Positions 43,590-51,054 of a DNA stretch of 56,504 nucleotides are shown here, piece after piece. The translations under genes were made by a program, and so were the position numbers. A model generated the notes under the pieces. It was not told the origin of the DNA. It saw only the letters and a program-made list of their open reading frames with translations, and did not search any database. Location of the stretch: contig DYPD01000007.1 in the NCBI GenBank assembly GCA_020720115.1, positions 1 to 56,504 of the forward strand. Reading direction: 5' to 3'. Every line of letters begins with the position of its first letter. Positions within the stretch are counted from its first letter, which is position 1. Source of the DNA: Thiomargarita sp. Its GTDB lineage: Bacteria; Pseudomonadota; Gammaproteobacteria; Beggiatoales; Beggiatoaceae.

Positions 43590-44666
43590 GTGCCAGAAAG
43601 CTGCCCGCCCCTGCTGGAAGCGCTGCTGTATGAGCAAAAATTGGCGTATATCCTACTTTCGCCGGAGCAACAGCTGTTAGCTCAAGGCGGCGACGCCAGC
43701 TTATTTTTTTCACCGCCCACGCCAGATTCCGATTTCTACGAACTCATCCCCGAACTCATGGGCTGTGAAGAAATTTTGCACGAGATTCTCAACGCACAAA
43801 TGCCGCGTTTTGAATTACCCAATATCAACCGAGACTTGAAAAACGGCGGCATCCGTTATGTCAGTATCAGCGTTTTACCACATCAAACCGAAGTGCAAGG
43901 GCAAACCGGCTTACTCATCATCCTGGCAGACACGAGCGATTGGCTGCACAACGAACAAGAGCTGACCCAACAGCGCAACGAATTATCGCTGCTAAAACAT
44001 AGCCTTGACGACACCAACCAACGCTTAAACTTCATCATGCAGCGTTATGTGCCCAAGGAAGTCAGCAAAGCCCTGATGGAAAACCGTTTGCTCCCCAGCT
44101 TAGGCGGCGAAGTGCGCGAAATCAGTGCCCTGTTTGTGGATTTACGCAACTACACGGGCATCAGTGAACGCCTAACGCCGACAGAAACCATTGAAATGAT
44201 TAATAATTTCCTCTCTGTCGTGTGTCAAGCCATTGCCGATGCTGGCGGCATGGTGGTCAATTACATGGGTGATGCAGTGATGGCAATCTTCAACGCCCTG
44301 GAGTATCAACCCGACCACGCCCGCCGTGCGGTACAAGCGGGTTTGCAGATGCAATCCAACCCATTACAGCTACACTGCGAGCGCGTCGGGCACAGCGAAA
44401 CCCTCTATTTCGGCGTCGGCATCAACAGCGGACAAGCCTTAGTCGGCAACATAGGCGCATTACAGCACTATCAATACACCGCCATTGGCGACATCATCAA
44501 CGTCGCCTCGCGCATTTGCGGACAAGCCCGCCCCACCGAAGTGTTGATTGGTGCAAACACCTTTACCCACATCCAAGCCGGTGTAGACGCCGACTCTCTG
44601 CCACCCATGCTCTTCAAAGGCAAAACTCAACCCCTCACCGTCTACCGCGTGCGCAACTTGACATGA
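43590..44666 (+). CDS. Class III adenylate/guanylate cyclase with PAS-like input domain
   Basis: A 358-residue soluble cyclase. GTG at 43590 is chosen because AAGGA sits at proper spacing; GTG at 43584 would overlap it. Residues ~14-118 form the input domain (LAYILLSPEQQLLAQGGD ... GLLIILADTSDW), then a coiled-coil linker. The catalytic domain (~165-345) has both metal Asp residues (FVDLRNYT D184, YMGDAVMA D228), the transition-state Asn304/Arg308 (INVASR), and T297 in YTAIGD. The adenine-selecting Lys that usually precedes the second metal motif is Asn224 (VVNYMGD), so nucleotide preference is uncertain. The start is 20 bases after the kinase gene, and the stop overlaps the next start (ATGA). 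Confidence 0.92.
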   Translation: MPESCPPLLEALLYEQKLAYILLSPEQQLLAQGGDASLFFSPPTPDSDFYELIPELMGCEEILHEILNAQMPRFELPNINRDLKNGGIRYVSISVLPHQTEVQGQTGLLIILADTSDWLHNEQELTQQRNELSLLKHSLDDTNQRLNFIMQRYVPKEVSKALMENRLLPSLGGEVREISALFVDLRNYTGISERLTPTETIEMINNFLSVVCQAIADAGGMVVNYMGDAVMAIFNALEYQPDHARRAVQAGLQMQSNPLQLHCERVGHSETLYFGVGINSGQALVGNIGALQHYQYTAIGDIINVASRICGQARPTEVLIGANTFTHIQAGVDADSLPPMLFKGKTQPLTVYRVRNLT

Positions 44667-45685
44667 ACCCTGCCACCAAACCCCCTGCTTCGCCAGCACG
44701 TCTCACTTGGGAATGCAACATTAGGCTGCTGCGCGAGCCGCTACTGCTGGGTTCAGTGGTAAAGGCTTTTGCCATTGTGTACCTGCTCATGGCGCTGCTG
44801 ATGGGGGTAATTTTTCTGGGACAGGGCGAATGGCGGGTGTGGCTGGATATGCTGTGGCTATTTGCCCTGGTGACAGGTGCATTGCTGGTGCTTAGTGTAT
44901 TGATTATGCTGCTTATTTTTCGTAACCGCATGGATGCCAGTTTTATTTTGGACAAGCGCCGCGCCTTTTGCCAACTGTACGGTCGTGATGCACAACAGAT
45001 GGCGCCTTATGCACGCTGGTTAGGTTTTCTGCTGGGAAAACCGCAATTAGGCGGAAAATTCAATAAGTTAGTGAGACAAGCTGTGGAATACGATTGGGCA
45101 CAAATCAGCGCGGCTCACTACCAAGCACAACGCTACCGCATAGTGCTACGCAATGGCTGGCGCACTTTGCTAATCCTCTATTGCCCAGCGCCGCGTTACG
45201 CAGAAATTGCGGCTTTTGTAGAGCGCCACATCAAGGCAGCGCACCCGCCCAGACAGCCGCGTCCCGCTTCGCCCTTGCCGCGTATTTTGTGGCGCTCGGT
45301 TTTGATTGTGCTTGCCAGCGCCAGCTTGTTTGCATTACCTTATCCCTTTGAGCAAGATGTTTTTTTCTTGATATTTTTACTCTGTTTTGGCTTTGCCACT
45401 GCGTGGATTCTTAGCTTGCTAGGCTATGCAGTGCTGTTTGGCGTGCTTTGGAGTCTGGGCGAAATACTTTACACGGGTTTTCACCAGCGCCCCGCCACTT
45501 TTCACTTCAGCGGAATGCCCGATCACTACAGCGGTTTTGATTTACTATTCGGCGATGAATGGCTGGCATTGGCGCTGACGCTGGCGGGATTAACCTATCT
45601 TGCTTGGGATGCCTGGCAAGCCGTGCGTGGCAGAAATCCTTCAATGCTCGAACGCGATTATGGCGCAGAGCGCCGCGATGACTAA
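44663..45685 (+). CDS. Membrane protein of unknown function, coupled to the cyclase
   Basis: A 340-residue protein starting with an ATGA overlap on the cyclase stop codon, so it is translationally coupled. Membrane helices are visible at ~33-55 (VVKAFAIVYLLMALLMGVIFL), ~63-88, ~208-225 (ILWRSVLIVLASASLFALP), ~229-265 and ~300-318. Between helices 2 and 3 is a ~115-residue soluble domain (NRMDASFILDKRRAFCQLYG, GFLLGKPQLGG, YRIVLRNGWRTLLILYCPAPRY). A C-terminal basic/acidic tail follows. I recognise no named family. As the last gene of the GTPase locus it may be the output or localisation partner of the cyclase. Confidence 0.75.
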   Translation: MNPATKPPASPARLTWECNIRLLREPLLLGSVVKAFAIVYLLMALLMGVIFLGQGEWRVWLDMLWLFALVTGALLVLSVLIMLLIFRNRMDASFILDKRRAFCQLYGRDAQQMAPYARWLGFLLGKPQLGGKFNKLVRQAVEYDWAQISAAHYQAQRYRIVLRNGWRTLLILYCPAPRYAEIAAFVERHIKAAHPPRQPRPASPLPRILWRSVLIVLASASLFALPYPFEQDVFFLIFLLCFGFATAWILSLLGYAVLFGVLWSLGEILYTGFHQRPATFHFSGMPDHYSGFDLLFGDEWLALALTLAGLTYLAWDAWQAVRGRNPSMLERDYGAERRDD

Positions 45686-45744
45686 AAAGCGACTGACTGA
45701 CCGCCATCAATATTCACGCTCTTCACCGAGCAGAGCCTCTTTTA

Positions 45745-46236
45745 ATGCCATCACCTATTGATACAAAAAACACGCTGGTGCTGGGTATAGGCAATATTTT
45801 ACTGTCTGATGAAGGTGTCGGCGTGCATTTACTGCATTATCTGCAACAGCATTATCAGTTTGAATCTGTAGAGTTTATAGACGGCGGCACTTTGAGTTTT
45901 ACGCTGGCTATTGCCATTGAAAACACCGAACAATTGATTGTTCTCGATGCGGCTCAATGGCATGAACCCCCTGGCACTATTCGCTGCTTGCAAGATGAAG
46001 CAATGGATGTTTTCTTAAGCAAACCCAGCTTAAGTGTGCATGAAGTGAGCCTGGTTGATTTATTGAATATTGCCCGTTTAACTGGACGTTTTCCTAAAAG
46101 ACGTGCTTTAATAGGCATTCAGCCAGAAACCCTCAGTTGGGGTACAACAGCAACCACACAAGTAACCCAAGCACTGCCAATAGCGGCTCAACAAGTGGCT
46201 AAACTTATTCAACAATGGCAACAACAACCTGCCTAA
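45745..46236 (+). CDS. [NiFe] hydrogenase maturation protease (HyaD/HybD/HycI family)
   Basis: A 163-residue endopeptidase that removes the C-terminal peptide of a [NiFe] hydrogenase large subunit after nickel insertion. Signatures: LVLGIGNILLSDEGVGVHLL with the first nickel-sensing Glu/Asp, FIDGGTLSFTL, LIVLDAAQW, and the conserved His in SLSVHEVSLVDLL. Length is normal. It implies that a large subunit is made in this organism, although none is encoded in the window. It is followed 39 bases later by a HupH-like gene and further on by the hydrogenase small subunit. Confidence 0.93.
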   Translation: MPSPIDTKNTLVLGIGNILLSDEGVGVHLLHYLQQHYQFESVEFIDGGTLSFTLAIAIENTEQLIVLDAAQWHEPPGTIRCLQDEAMDVFLSKPSLSVHEVSLVDLLNIARLTGRFPKRRALIGIQPETLSWGTTATTQVTQALPIAAQQVAKLIQQWQQQPA

Positions 46237-46275
46237 TAGCGGGCAATCTATCCGGCTTTAAGCAGCTAAAATAAG

Positions 46276-46698
46276 ATGATTCCCACAGAACACTTCAAAT
46301 TAAACGCTGAACCCAACACAGACCTAGACACGGGCAATTTATTACCCGTGTTACATCAGATTTGTCATGCTACAGACAAATTGATACAGCACAATAGCGA
46401 AACCCTCATAGACCTAAACGCCATGCCGTTTGCCCCAGGTGAAAAAGAGCGCCTAAAAGCCACTTTAGGGCGCGGCGAAATCAGTATACAACTGAATGTA
46501 TTAGGGCGTAGCGAACTGTACGAAACCCAGTATGCGGGCGTATGGTGGATAGAACATTACAACAGCAATGATAACCTCATGGCACAGCTCATTGAAATTA
46601 ACTGGCTACCCGCTATTGCGCGCAGCCAAGCAGAAGATGTTCATGCCGGGTTACACAAGATGAAAGCATTTTTTATTCAACACAACGGAGATGATTAA
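46276..46698 (+). CDS. hupH: HupH/HyaF-like hydrogenase expression protein
   Basis: A 140-residue protein matching the C-terminal conserved region of HupH/HyaF: LKATLGRGEISIQLNVLGRSELYETQYAGVWW (by parts), followed by LIEINWLPAI. These factors assist assembly of the iron-sulfur-containing small subunit of uptake hydrogenases, often under oxygen. The N-terminal ~40 residues (LPVLHQICHATDKLI) are helical. Full HupH proteins are about twice as long, so this is a short form that keeps only the C-terminal module. It overlaps the ATG of the next gene by one base (TAATG). Confidence 0.8.
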   Translation: MIPTEHFKLNAEPNTDLDTGNLLPVLHQICHATDKLIQHNSETLIDLNAMPFAPGEKERLKATLGRGEISIQLNVLGRSELYETQYAGVWWIEHYNSNDNLMAQLIEINWLPAIARSQAEDVHAGLHKMKAFFIQHNGDD

Positions 46699-47279
46699 TG
46701 AAAAAGCTGGTATTTATGCTGATCCCTTTTACCCTAGCCGCCTGTCAGTGGCTACCCAACAAAGAACAAAAACTTACAGAAGCATCGTCGCCCCCAAATA
46801 CTTTAACAAGCCAAGCGCAAGAAACAGAACAACCAGAGAGGAGATCAACTAAAAATTATTTTGGTCTTGAAGATGAATTATTAAGCGTAGAAAGCCAATC
46901 TAGCCGTGCTGCCCGCAAAGTTTTATCTGAAGGACGGCGCATGGCATTAGCAGAACAAAAAATTATACGCGGCAGTTGTTGGGATTATGTCAACACAGTG
47001 TTTAGACGTGCTGGCTATGCAAACAAACTAGAAACAGTATTTGACAGCCCTAAGTATAGAGGACGCTATGCCAAAGCCAGTCAAATAAAACCAGGCGATT
47101 GGTTGTACTATATTAATCATTCCTATAATGGCATTGAACACAGCGCTATTTTTATAGATTGGGTAGATAAAAAACATGCTTTAATGCTCAGTTATGCAGG
47201 TGAAGGCAGAAGAAAACCCGCACGCTATTTAACTTATGACTTATCTCATGTGTATAAAATAGTTCGCGCTGTTGACTAA
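46698..47279 (+). CDS. NlpC/P60-like lipoprotein
   Basis: A 193-residue protein with a lipoprotein signal (MKKLVFMLIPFTLAACQW, lipobox LAAC), a low-complexity linker, and a C-terminal ~120-residue domain with a Cys-His arrangement: GSCWDYVNTVFRRAGY supplies the nucleophile candidate, KPGDWLYYINH is the usual post-catalytic strand, and IEHSAIFIDWVD supplies the His. This fits papain-like NlpC/P60 peptidases that cut peptidoglycan peptides, but the similarity is distant. The ATG overlaps the hupH stop by one base, so it is co-translated with hydrogenase maturation genes. A terminator-like hairpin follows. Confidence 0.65.
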   Translation: MKKLVFMLIPFTLAACQWLPNKEQKLTEASSPPNTLTSQAQETEQPERRSTKNYFGLEDELLSVESQSSRAARKVLSEGRRMALAEQKIIRGSCWDYVNTVFRRAGYANKLETVFDSPKYRGRYAKASQIKPGDWLYYINHSYNGIEHSAIFIDWVDKKHALMLSYAGEGRRKPARYLTYDLSHVYKIVRAVD

Positions 47280-47288
47280 GTTGCACAA

Positions 47289-47321
47289 AAACCTGGCAAA
47301 CTTGCAAAGTCTGTCAGGTTT
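47289..47321 (+). terminator. Terminator-like hairpin before the hydrogenase small subunit gene
   Basis: AAACCTGGCA (47289-47298) pairs with TGTCAGGTTT (47312-47321), with one G:T pair, and an inner ACTT/AAGT stem. It sits 10 bases after the lipoprotein gene. It probably ends the maturation transcript, so hynS-isp1-isp2 would have its own promoter in 47322-47457. Confidence 0.6.
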
Positions 47322-47457
47322 GCCCTTGCAAAACTCAATAATTGATGTAGTTTTTATGTATTGGGTAGAGCTTTCGGATGTTAATTTTTTAAGAAATTGC
47401 TTTCCAGATATTTTTAACTGGCATTTTTTGAGTTTAGCAAATAAACAGGAGTCAAAG

Positions 47458-48576
47458 ATGACCACGCGCATAAAAGACCTTAATACTGCACCCAACAATG
47501 TTGGCAAATATCTGAGCACGCAGGGCATTTCTCGACGCGGTTTTTTGAAATTCTGCACCACAATGGCGTCAATGATGGCAGTATCGCCAACACTGCTACC
47601 ACAGTTGGTTGAAGCTTTAGAAAATGCTCCGCGTCCTTCCGTCATTTGGCTGTCTTTTCAAGAGTGTACGGGTTGCACCGAGTCCTTAACCCGTGCCCAT
47701 TCGCCAACAGTGGAAGGGCTGATTTTCGACGCTATTTCGCTGGATTATCATCACACTTTGCAAGCCGCGTCAGGTGAAGCTGCGGAATTGGCGCGCGAAG
47801 AAGCAATGAAAGCGCACTGGGGCAAGTATCTGCTGGTGGTGGATGGCTCTATTCCATTGGGCAATCCAGGTTTTTCCACCATCGCCGGCATGAGCAATCT
47901 GGACATGCTGTTGGAAGCCGCAAAAGGCGCAGCAGCTATTATTGCTGCGGGTACTTGCGCAGCTTATGGTGGCATTCCTAAAGCCAATCCAAACCCCACC
48001 GGCGCTGTGGCGGTGCAGGATTTAATCAAAGATAAGCCAATTATCAATGTGCCTGGTTGCCCGCCCATTCCAGTGGTGATCACCGGCGTATTGGCGCATT
48101 TTCTGGCGTTTGGATTGCCTGAATTAGACAGTTTAGGGCGTCCAAAGGCGTTTTACGGACAGAGCATTCACGACCGTTGCTATCGTCGTCCTTTTTATGA
48201 ACGCGGTCAATTTGCAGAAACTTTTGATGATGAAGGCGCAAAACAAGGTTGGTGTTTGTTTAAATTAGGCTGTAAAGGACCCAGCACCTACAACGCTTGT
48301 GCCACGACCAAATGGAATCAGGGCACCAGTTTCCCAATTGAATCAGGGCATGGTTGCTTGGGGTGCTCAGAGCCAAATTTCTGGGATGCGGGCAGCTTTT
48401 ACAAGGCGCTATCTGTGCCCACTGGCGATTTGGGCAAAATCGCTGGCTATGCCTTGGCGGCTGGCGGTATTGCGGGTGCGGCGGCAGGTTTGCTTGCCCA
48501 GCATAAAAAAGGACAGGCGATCAAAGAACATAAAATAGTCACTGTGAATGATTTAGAAAAAGGAAACTCAGCATGA
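47458..48576 (+). CDS. hynS: [NiFe] hydrogenase small subunit, Isp-type (group 1e-like)
   Basis: A 372-residue electron-transfer subunit. The start at 47458 follows AGGAG and gives a Tat signal (ISRRGFLKF, residues ~23-31), so the folded heterodimer is exported. Cluster ligands are all visible: proximal CTGC ... GTCAAYGG ... VPGCPP; distal HDRC ... GWCLFKLGC; medial YNAC ... GHGCLGC. A C-terminal Ala/Gly-rich membrane helix (IAGYALAAGGIAGAAAGLL) anchors it. It overlaps isp1 by four bases (ATGA). The order small subunit-isp1-isp2 is that of Thiocapsa-type Isp hydrogenases, where the large subunit gene comes next; here it does not. Confidence 0.95.
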   Translation: MTTRIKDLNTAPNNVGKYLSTQGISRRGFLKFCTTMASMMAVSPTLLPQLVEALENAPRPSVIWLSFQECTGCTESLTRAHSPTVEGLIFDAISLDYHHTLQAASGEAAELAREEAMKAHWGKYLLVVDGSIPLGNPGFSTIAGMSNLDMLLEAAKGAAAIIAAGTCAAYGGIPKANPNPTGAVAVQDLIKDKPIINVPGCPPIPVVITGVLAHFLAFGLPELDSLGRPKAFYGQSIHDRCYRRPFYERGQFAETFDDEGAKQGWCLFKLGCKGPSTYNACATTKWNQGTSFPIESGHGCLGCSEPNFWDAGSFYKALSVPTGDLGKIAGYALAAGGIAGAAAGLLAQHKKGQAIKEHKIVTVNDLEKGNSA

Positions 48577-49235
48577 ACGGCGCAGAATTTTTGCTCTGGA
48601 CGCGAGGAACAGCATTTGACATCGCTTTTGCCGTGTTTGTATTCGGCTTAATATTGCGCTTTTTAGAAATTTTCTTGCTTGGACGCAAGCCGGATTTAAG
48701 TGCGCCGCGCGGCAGTGCGATGCTAGGCGGAGTACGCACTGTCTTTAGGCGTTCATTACCTGCCGATGGTAATAGCTTTAGGCGTTCTTCTTTTACCATT
48801 GTTGCTGGCTATGTATTTCATTTTGGGTTGCTGGTATCTCTCTTATTACTTGCCCCCCATATTGAGTTGTTTAAATCAATTTTAGGATTTGGGTGGTTTG
48901 CTCTACCCTCGCCTATCGTAGATTTCTTTACTGCCATGTCTTTAATTGCACTCATCGCCGTCTTACTACATCGCATCACCCATCCAGTGTTAAAGTTTCT
49001 CTCTACACCAGAAGATTACCTGGTGTGGTTTGTCACCTTTCTACCTTTGCTAACGGGTTACATGACTTTTCACCACTTGTTTCTGCCCTACCCCTGGCTA
49101 TTAGGCATACATATTTTAAGTGTTGAGTTACTTTTGCTGCTGTTTCCTTTTACCAAGTTGATGCACACCTTTACTTTGTTTATTGCGCGTTGGTATAACG
49201 GTGCGATAGCAGGTCGCAAAGGAGTTGAATCATGA
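48573..49235 (+). CDS. isp1: Isp1, HdrE/NarI-like membrane cytochrome b
   Basis: A 220-residue membrane protein with five or six helices (about 12-32, 66-90, 103-123, 133-150, 155-175 and 180-200). Candidate heme-binding His residues lie in AGYVFHFGLLVSLL, VLLHRITHPVLKFL and YMTFHHLFLP. It resembles the gamma subunit of nitrate reductase and HdrE. In Isp-type hydrogenases it passes electrons from the periplasmic small subunit to quinone or to Isp2. ATGA overlaps on both sides show tight translational coupling with hynS and isp2. Confidence 0.9.
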   Translation: MNGAEFLLWTRGTAFDIAFAVFVFGLILRFLEIFLLGRKPDLSAPRGSAMLGGVRTVFRRSLPADGNSFRRSSFTIVAGYVFHFGLLVSLLLLAPHIELFKSILGFGWFALPSPIVDFFTAMSLIALIAVLLHRITHPVLKFLSTPEDYLVWFVTFLPLLTGYMTFHHLFLPYPWLLGIHILSVELLLLLFPFTKLMHTFTLFIARWYNGAIAGRKGVES

Positions 49236-50494
49236 GCGCAAGTTTAGAACGTGGAATTAATGCTTTTAAGGAACATCTGGATGCACCCATTGCAGCTTTC
49301 TTCAGCAGTTGTGTGCATTGTGGTTTATGTGCAGATGCGTGTTTGTTTTATACAGAAACCGGTGATCTACAGTACACACCTATTCACAAACTAGAACCTT
49401 TACGGCGGATTTGGGAACAAGAATATACCTTGCTAGGTATCTTAAAAAAAGCCCTTGGTTTATCTAAACCCTTAACCGATAAAGACTTACAAGACTGGCA
49501 GCCATTGCTTTACAACTCATGTACTTTATGCGGGCGCTGCTCAATGGTTTGTCCAGTAGGTAATGATTTGGTGTACATGATTCGTAAAGCCCGCGAAGGG
49601 ATGTCGGCATCGGGTAATGCGCCCGCAGGCATGATAGGCGCTGCCAAACGCACGGTAGAAATAGGTAGTCCTATGGGGGTACGTTTACCCGCACTACAAG
49701 CACAAGCCAAGCATGTGGAAAAAGATACTGGTTTGCATATTCCTTTTGATCAAGTAGGTGCGGAATATCTCGTCATGCTGTCTTCTATGGAAATCATGAA
49801 TTATCCTGAATACCTGCAAGCGGTGGCAAAAATCTTTAAGCAAGCGGGTAAAAGCTGGACACTGAGTAGCGAAGCCTTTGAAGCCACCAATGCTGGGATT
49901 CAAATCGGTTCTTCGGATATTGCGCGAGAAATTGTTTTACGCATAGTGACTGCTGCGGAGAAGTTGAAAGTTAAAACTGTGATTAGCCCAGAATGCGGTC
50001 ATGCCTATACAGCGATTCGTTGGGAAGGTGCAAATTTGGTAGGACGCGCTTTCACTTTTAAAGTTCAACATATTCTCGAAGTATTAGATGAATTGCGTGA
50101 GCAAGGTTTGTTGAAAACCCAAGGTTTTGAAGAAGAAAAGCTGACATTTCACGATCCTTGTCAATTAGTGCGGCGCGGCGGCGTGATTCAACAGCCGCGT
50201 AATCTCATGAATCTGATTGCGCACAATTTTGTAGAAATGAATGATCATGGCAAGATGAATTGGTGTTGTGGTGCGGGTGGTGGTGTTAGCGCCAATGAAG
50301 ATGCAGATGAAATAAAGATGAAAGCCTTTAATCGTAAGAAAATCCAGTTAGATGAATTACAGGTTGAGGGATTGGTGACTGCCTGCGCTAATTGTCGCAT
50401 TCAATTGGAAGCAGGCTTAGAAGAATACGAAATGGAACTGCCTGTGTATGGTTTGACCGAGTTACTGGCAGATCATTTGGTAGAAGATAAGTAA
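49232..50494 (+). CDS. isp2: Isp2, HdrD-like iron-sulfur protein
   Basis: A 420-residue cytoplasmic protein. Two N-terminal [4Fe-4S] motifs, CVHCGLCADAC (~28-38) and CTLCGRCSMVCP (~92-103), are followed by two CCG-type regions. The second has the expected cysteines (HDPCQLV, NWCCGAGGGVSANED, ACANC). The first (residues ~170-225) has no cysteines and looks degenerate, although CGHAY follows at ~255. With Isp1 it forms an HdrDE-like module that connects H2 oxidation to a cytoplasmic thiol/disulfide or quinone reaction. The ATG overlaps the isp1 stop. Its own context in this sulfur-type genome parallels the Qmo-Hdr cluster at 15-21 kb. Confidence 0.92.
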   Translation: MSASLERGINAFKEHLDAPIAAFFSSCVHCGLCADACLFYTETGDLQYTPIHKLEPLRRIWEQEYTLLGILKKALGLSKPLTDKDLQDWQPLLYNSCTLCGRCSMVCPVGNDLVYMIRKAREGMSASGNAPAGMIGAAKRTVEIGSPMGVRLPALQAQAKHVEKDTGLHIPFDQVGAEYLVMLSSMEIMNYPEYLQAVAKIFKQAGKSWTLSSEAFEATNAGIQIGSSDIAREIVLRIVTAAEKLKVKTVISPECGHAYTAIRWEGANLVGRAFTFKVQHILEVLDELREQGLLKTQGFEEEKLTFHDPCQLVRRGGVIQQPRNLMNLIAHNFVEMNDHGKMNWCCGAGGGVSANEDADEIKMKAFNRKKIQLDELQVEGLVTACANCRIQLEAGLEEYEMELPVYGLTELLADHLVEDK

Positions 50495-50585
50495 TATGGG
50501 AATATTGAGTACCGGCTTAAAATAGCTTTGTTTTTAGCTTGGATAAGCGTTTTACGCTCCCTGAAACCCCAGGCAGGAGATCAAG

Positions 50586-51026
50586 ATGACCAGTATCAAT
50601 AATGACGCGGGCTTTCGTGCTGCCTTAGAAAATTTGGATATACCTCAACAGCGTGCAGTTGCCGCACGTTTTGTTGAAAATGTGTTGGTTTTATTTGATG
50701 TAGAGCCGGTTAAACGGGCAATTGGAGTCGCGGCAAATTTAAGTGCTGCGGAAGATGAATTGCAACTGGCTTATAAAAATGCCAAAGCTGCCAGTGTAGA
50801 AAGTTATGCCCGTTGCGGTGCGGATGGTGACTGGCGAGATCAAGCGGGGCATTTTGTTGCTAAAGCCGCTGCGGCTTGTGTATCACCTACTGCTAAAGCT
50901 AACCTTGCTTGGGAGGTCGCTATGCAGTGTCGCATGGCATGTACTTGCGAGGGCATCGCGCAGGGCACTGGCTCGGTCAATACGGAAAATGAAGCCCAGT
51001 ACAAACTATTGGCTGCATTTGTTTAA
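50586..51026 (+). CDS. Conserved-looking small protein after isp2, function unknown
   Basis: A 146-residue soluble, helical, Ala-rich protein with a good ribosome binding site (CAGGAGATCAAG). Features: FRAALENLDIPQQRAVAARF near the start, SYARCGADGDWRDQAGHFVAKAAAACV in the middle, and WEVAMQCRMACTCEG near the end. Two of the cysteines form CRMACTC. It is not the hydrogenase large subunit: the R-x-C-G-x-C and D-P-C-x-x-C motifs are absent. Its position 91 bases after isp2 suggests a hydrogenase-linked role, but I recognise no family. It converges with ptsN, 28 bases away. Confidence 0.75.
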   Translation: MTSINNDAGFRAALENLDIPQQRAVAARFVENVLVLFDVEPVKRAIGVAANLSAAEDELQLAYKNAKAASVESYARCGADGDWRDQAGHFVAKAAAACVSPTAKANLAWEVAMQCRMACTCEGIAQGTGSVNTENEAQYKLLAAFV

Positions 51027-51054
51027 GAACATTGAAATTGAACGAGTGCTACTG

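Noticed and set aside
47415-47440. Sigma-54 promoter upstream of hynS (TGGCATTTTTTGAG)
   Set aside because: The -24-like TGGCA is present but the -12 GC does not occur at the required spacing.
50586-51026. Gene after isp2 as the missing hydrogenase large subunit
   Set aside because: Far too short (146 residues versus ~550) and without the N-terminal R-x-C-G-x-C and C-terminal D-P-C-x-x-C nickel ligands.
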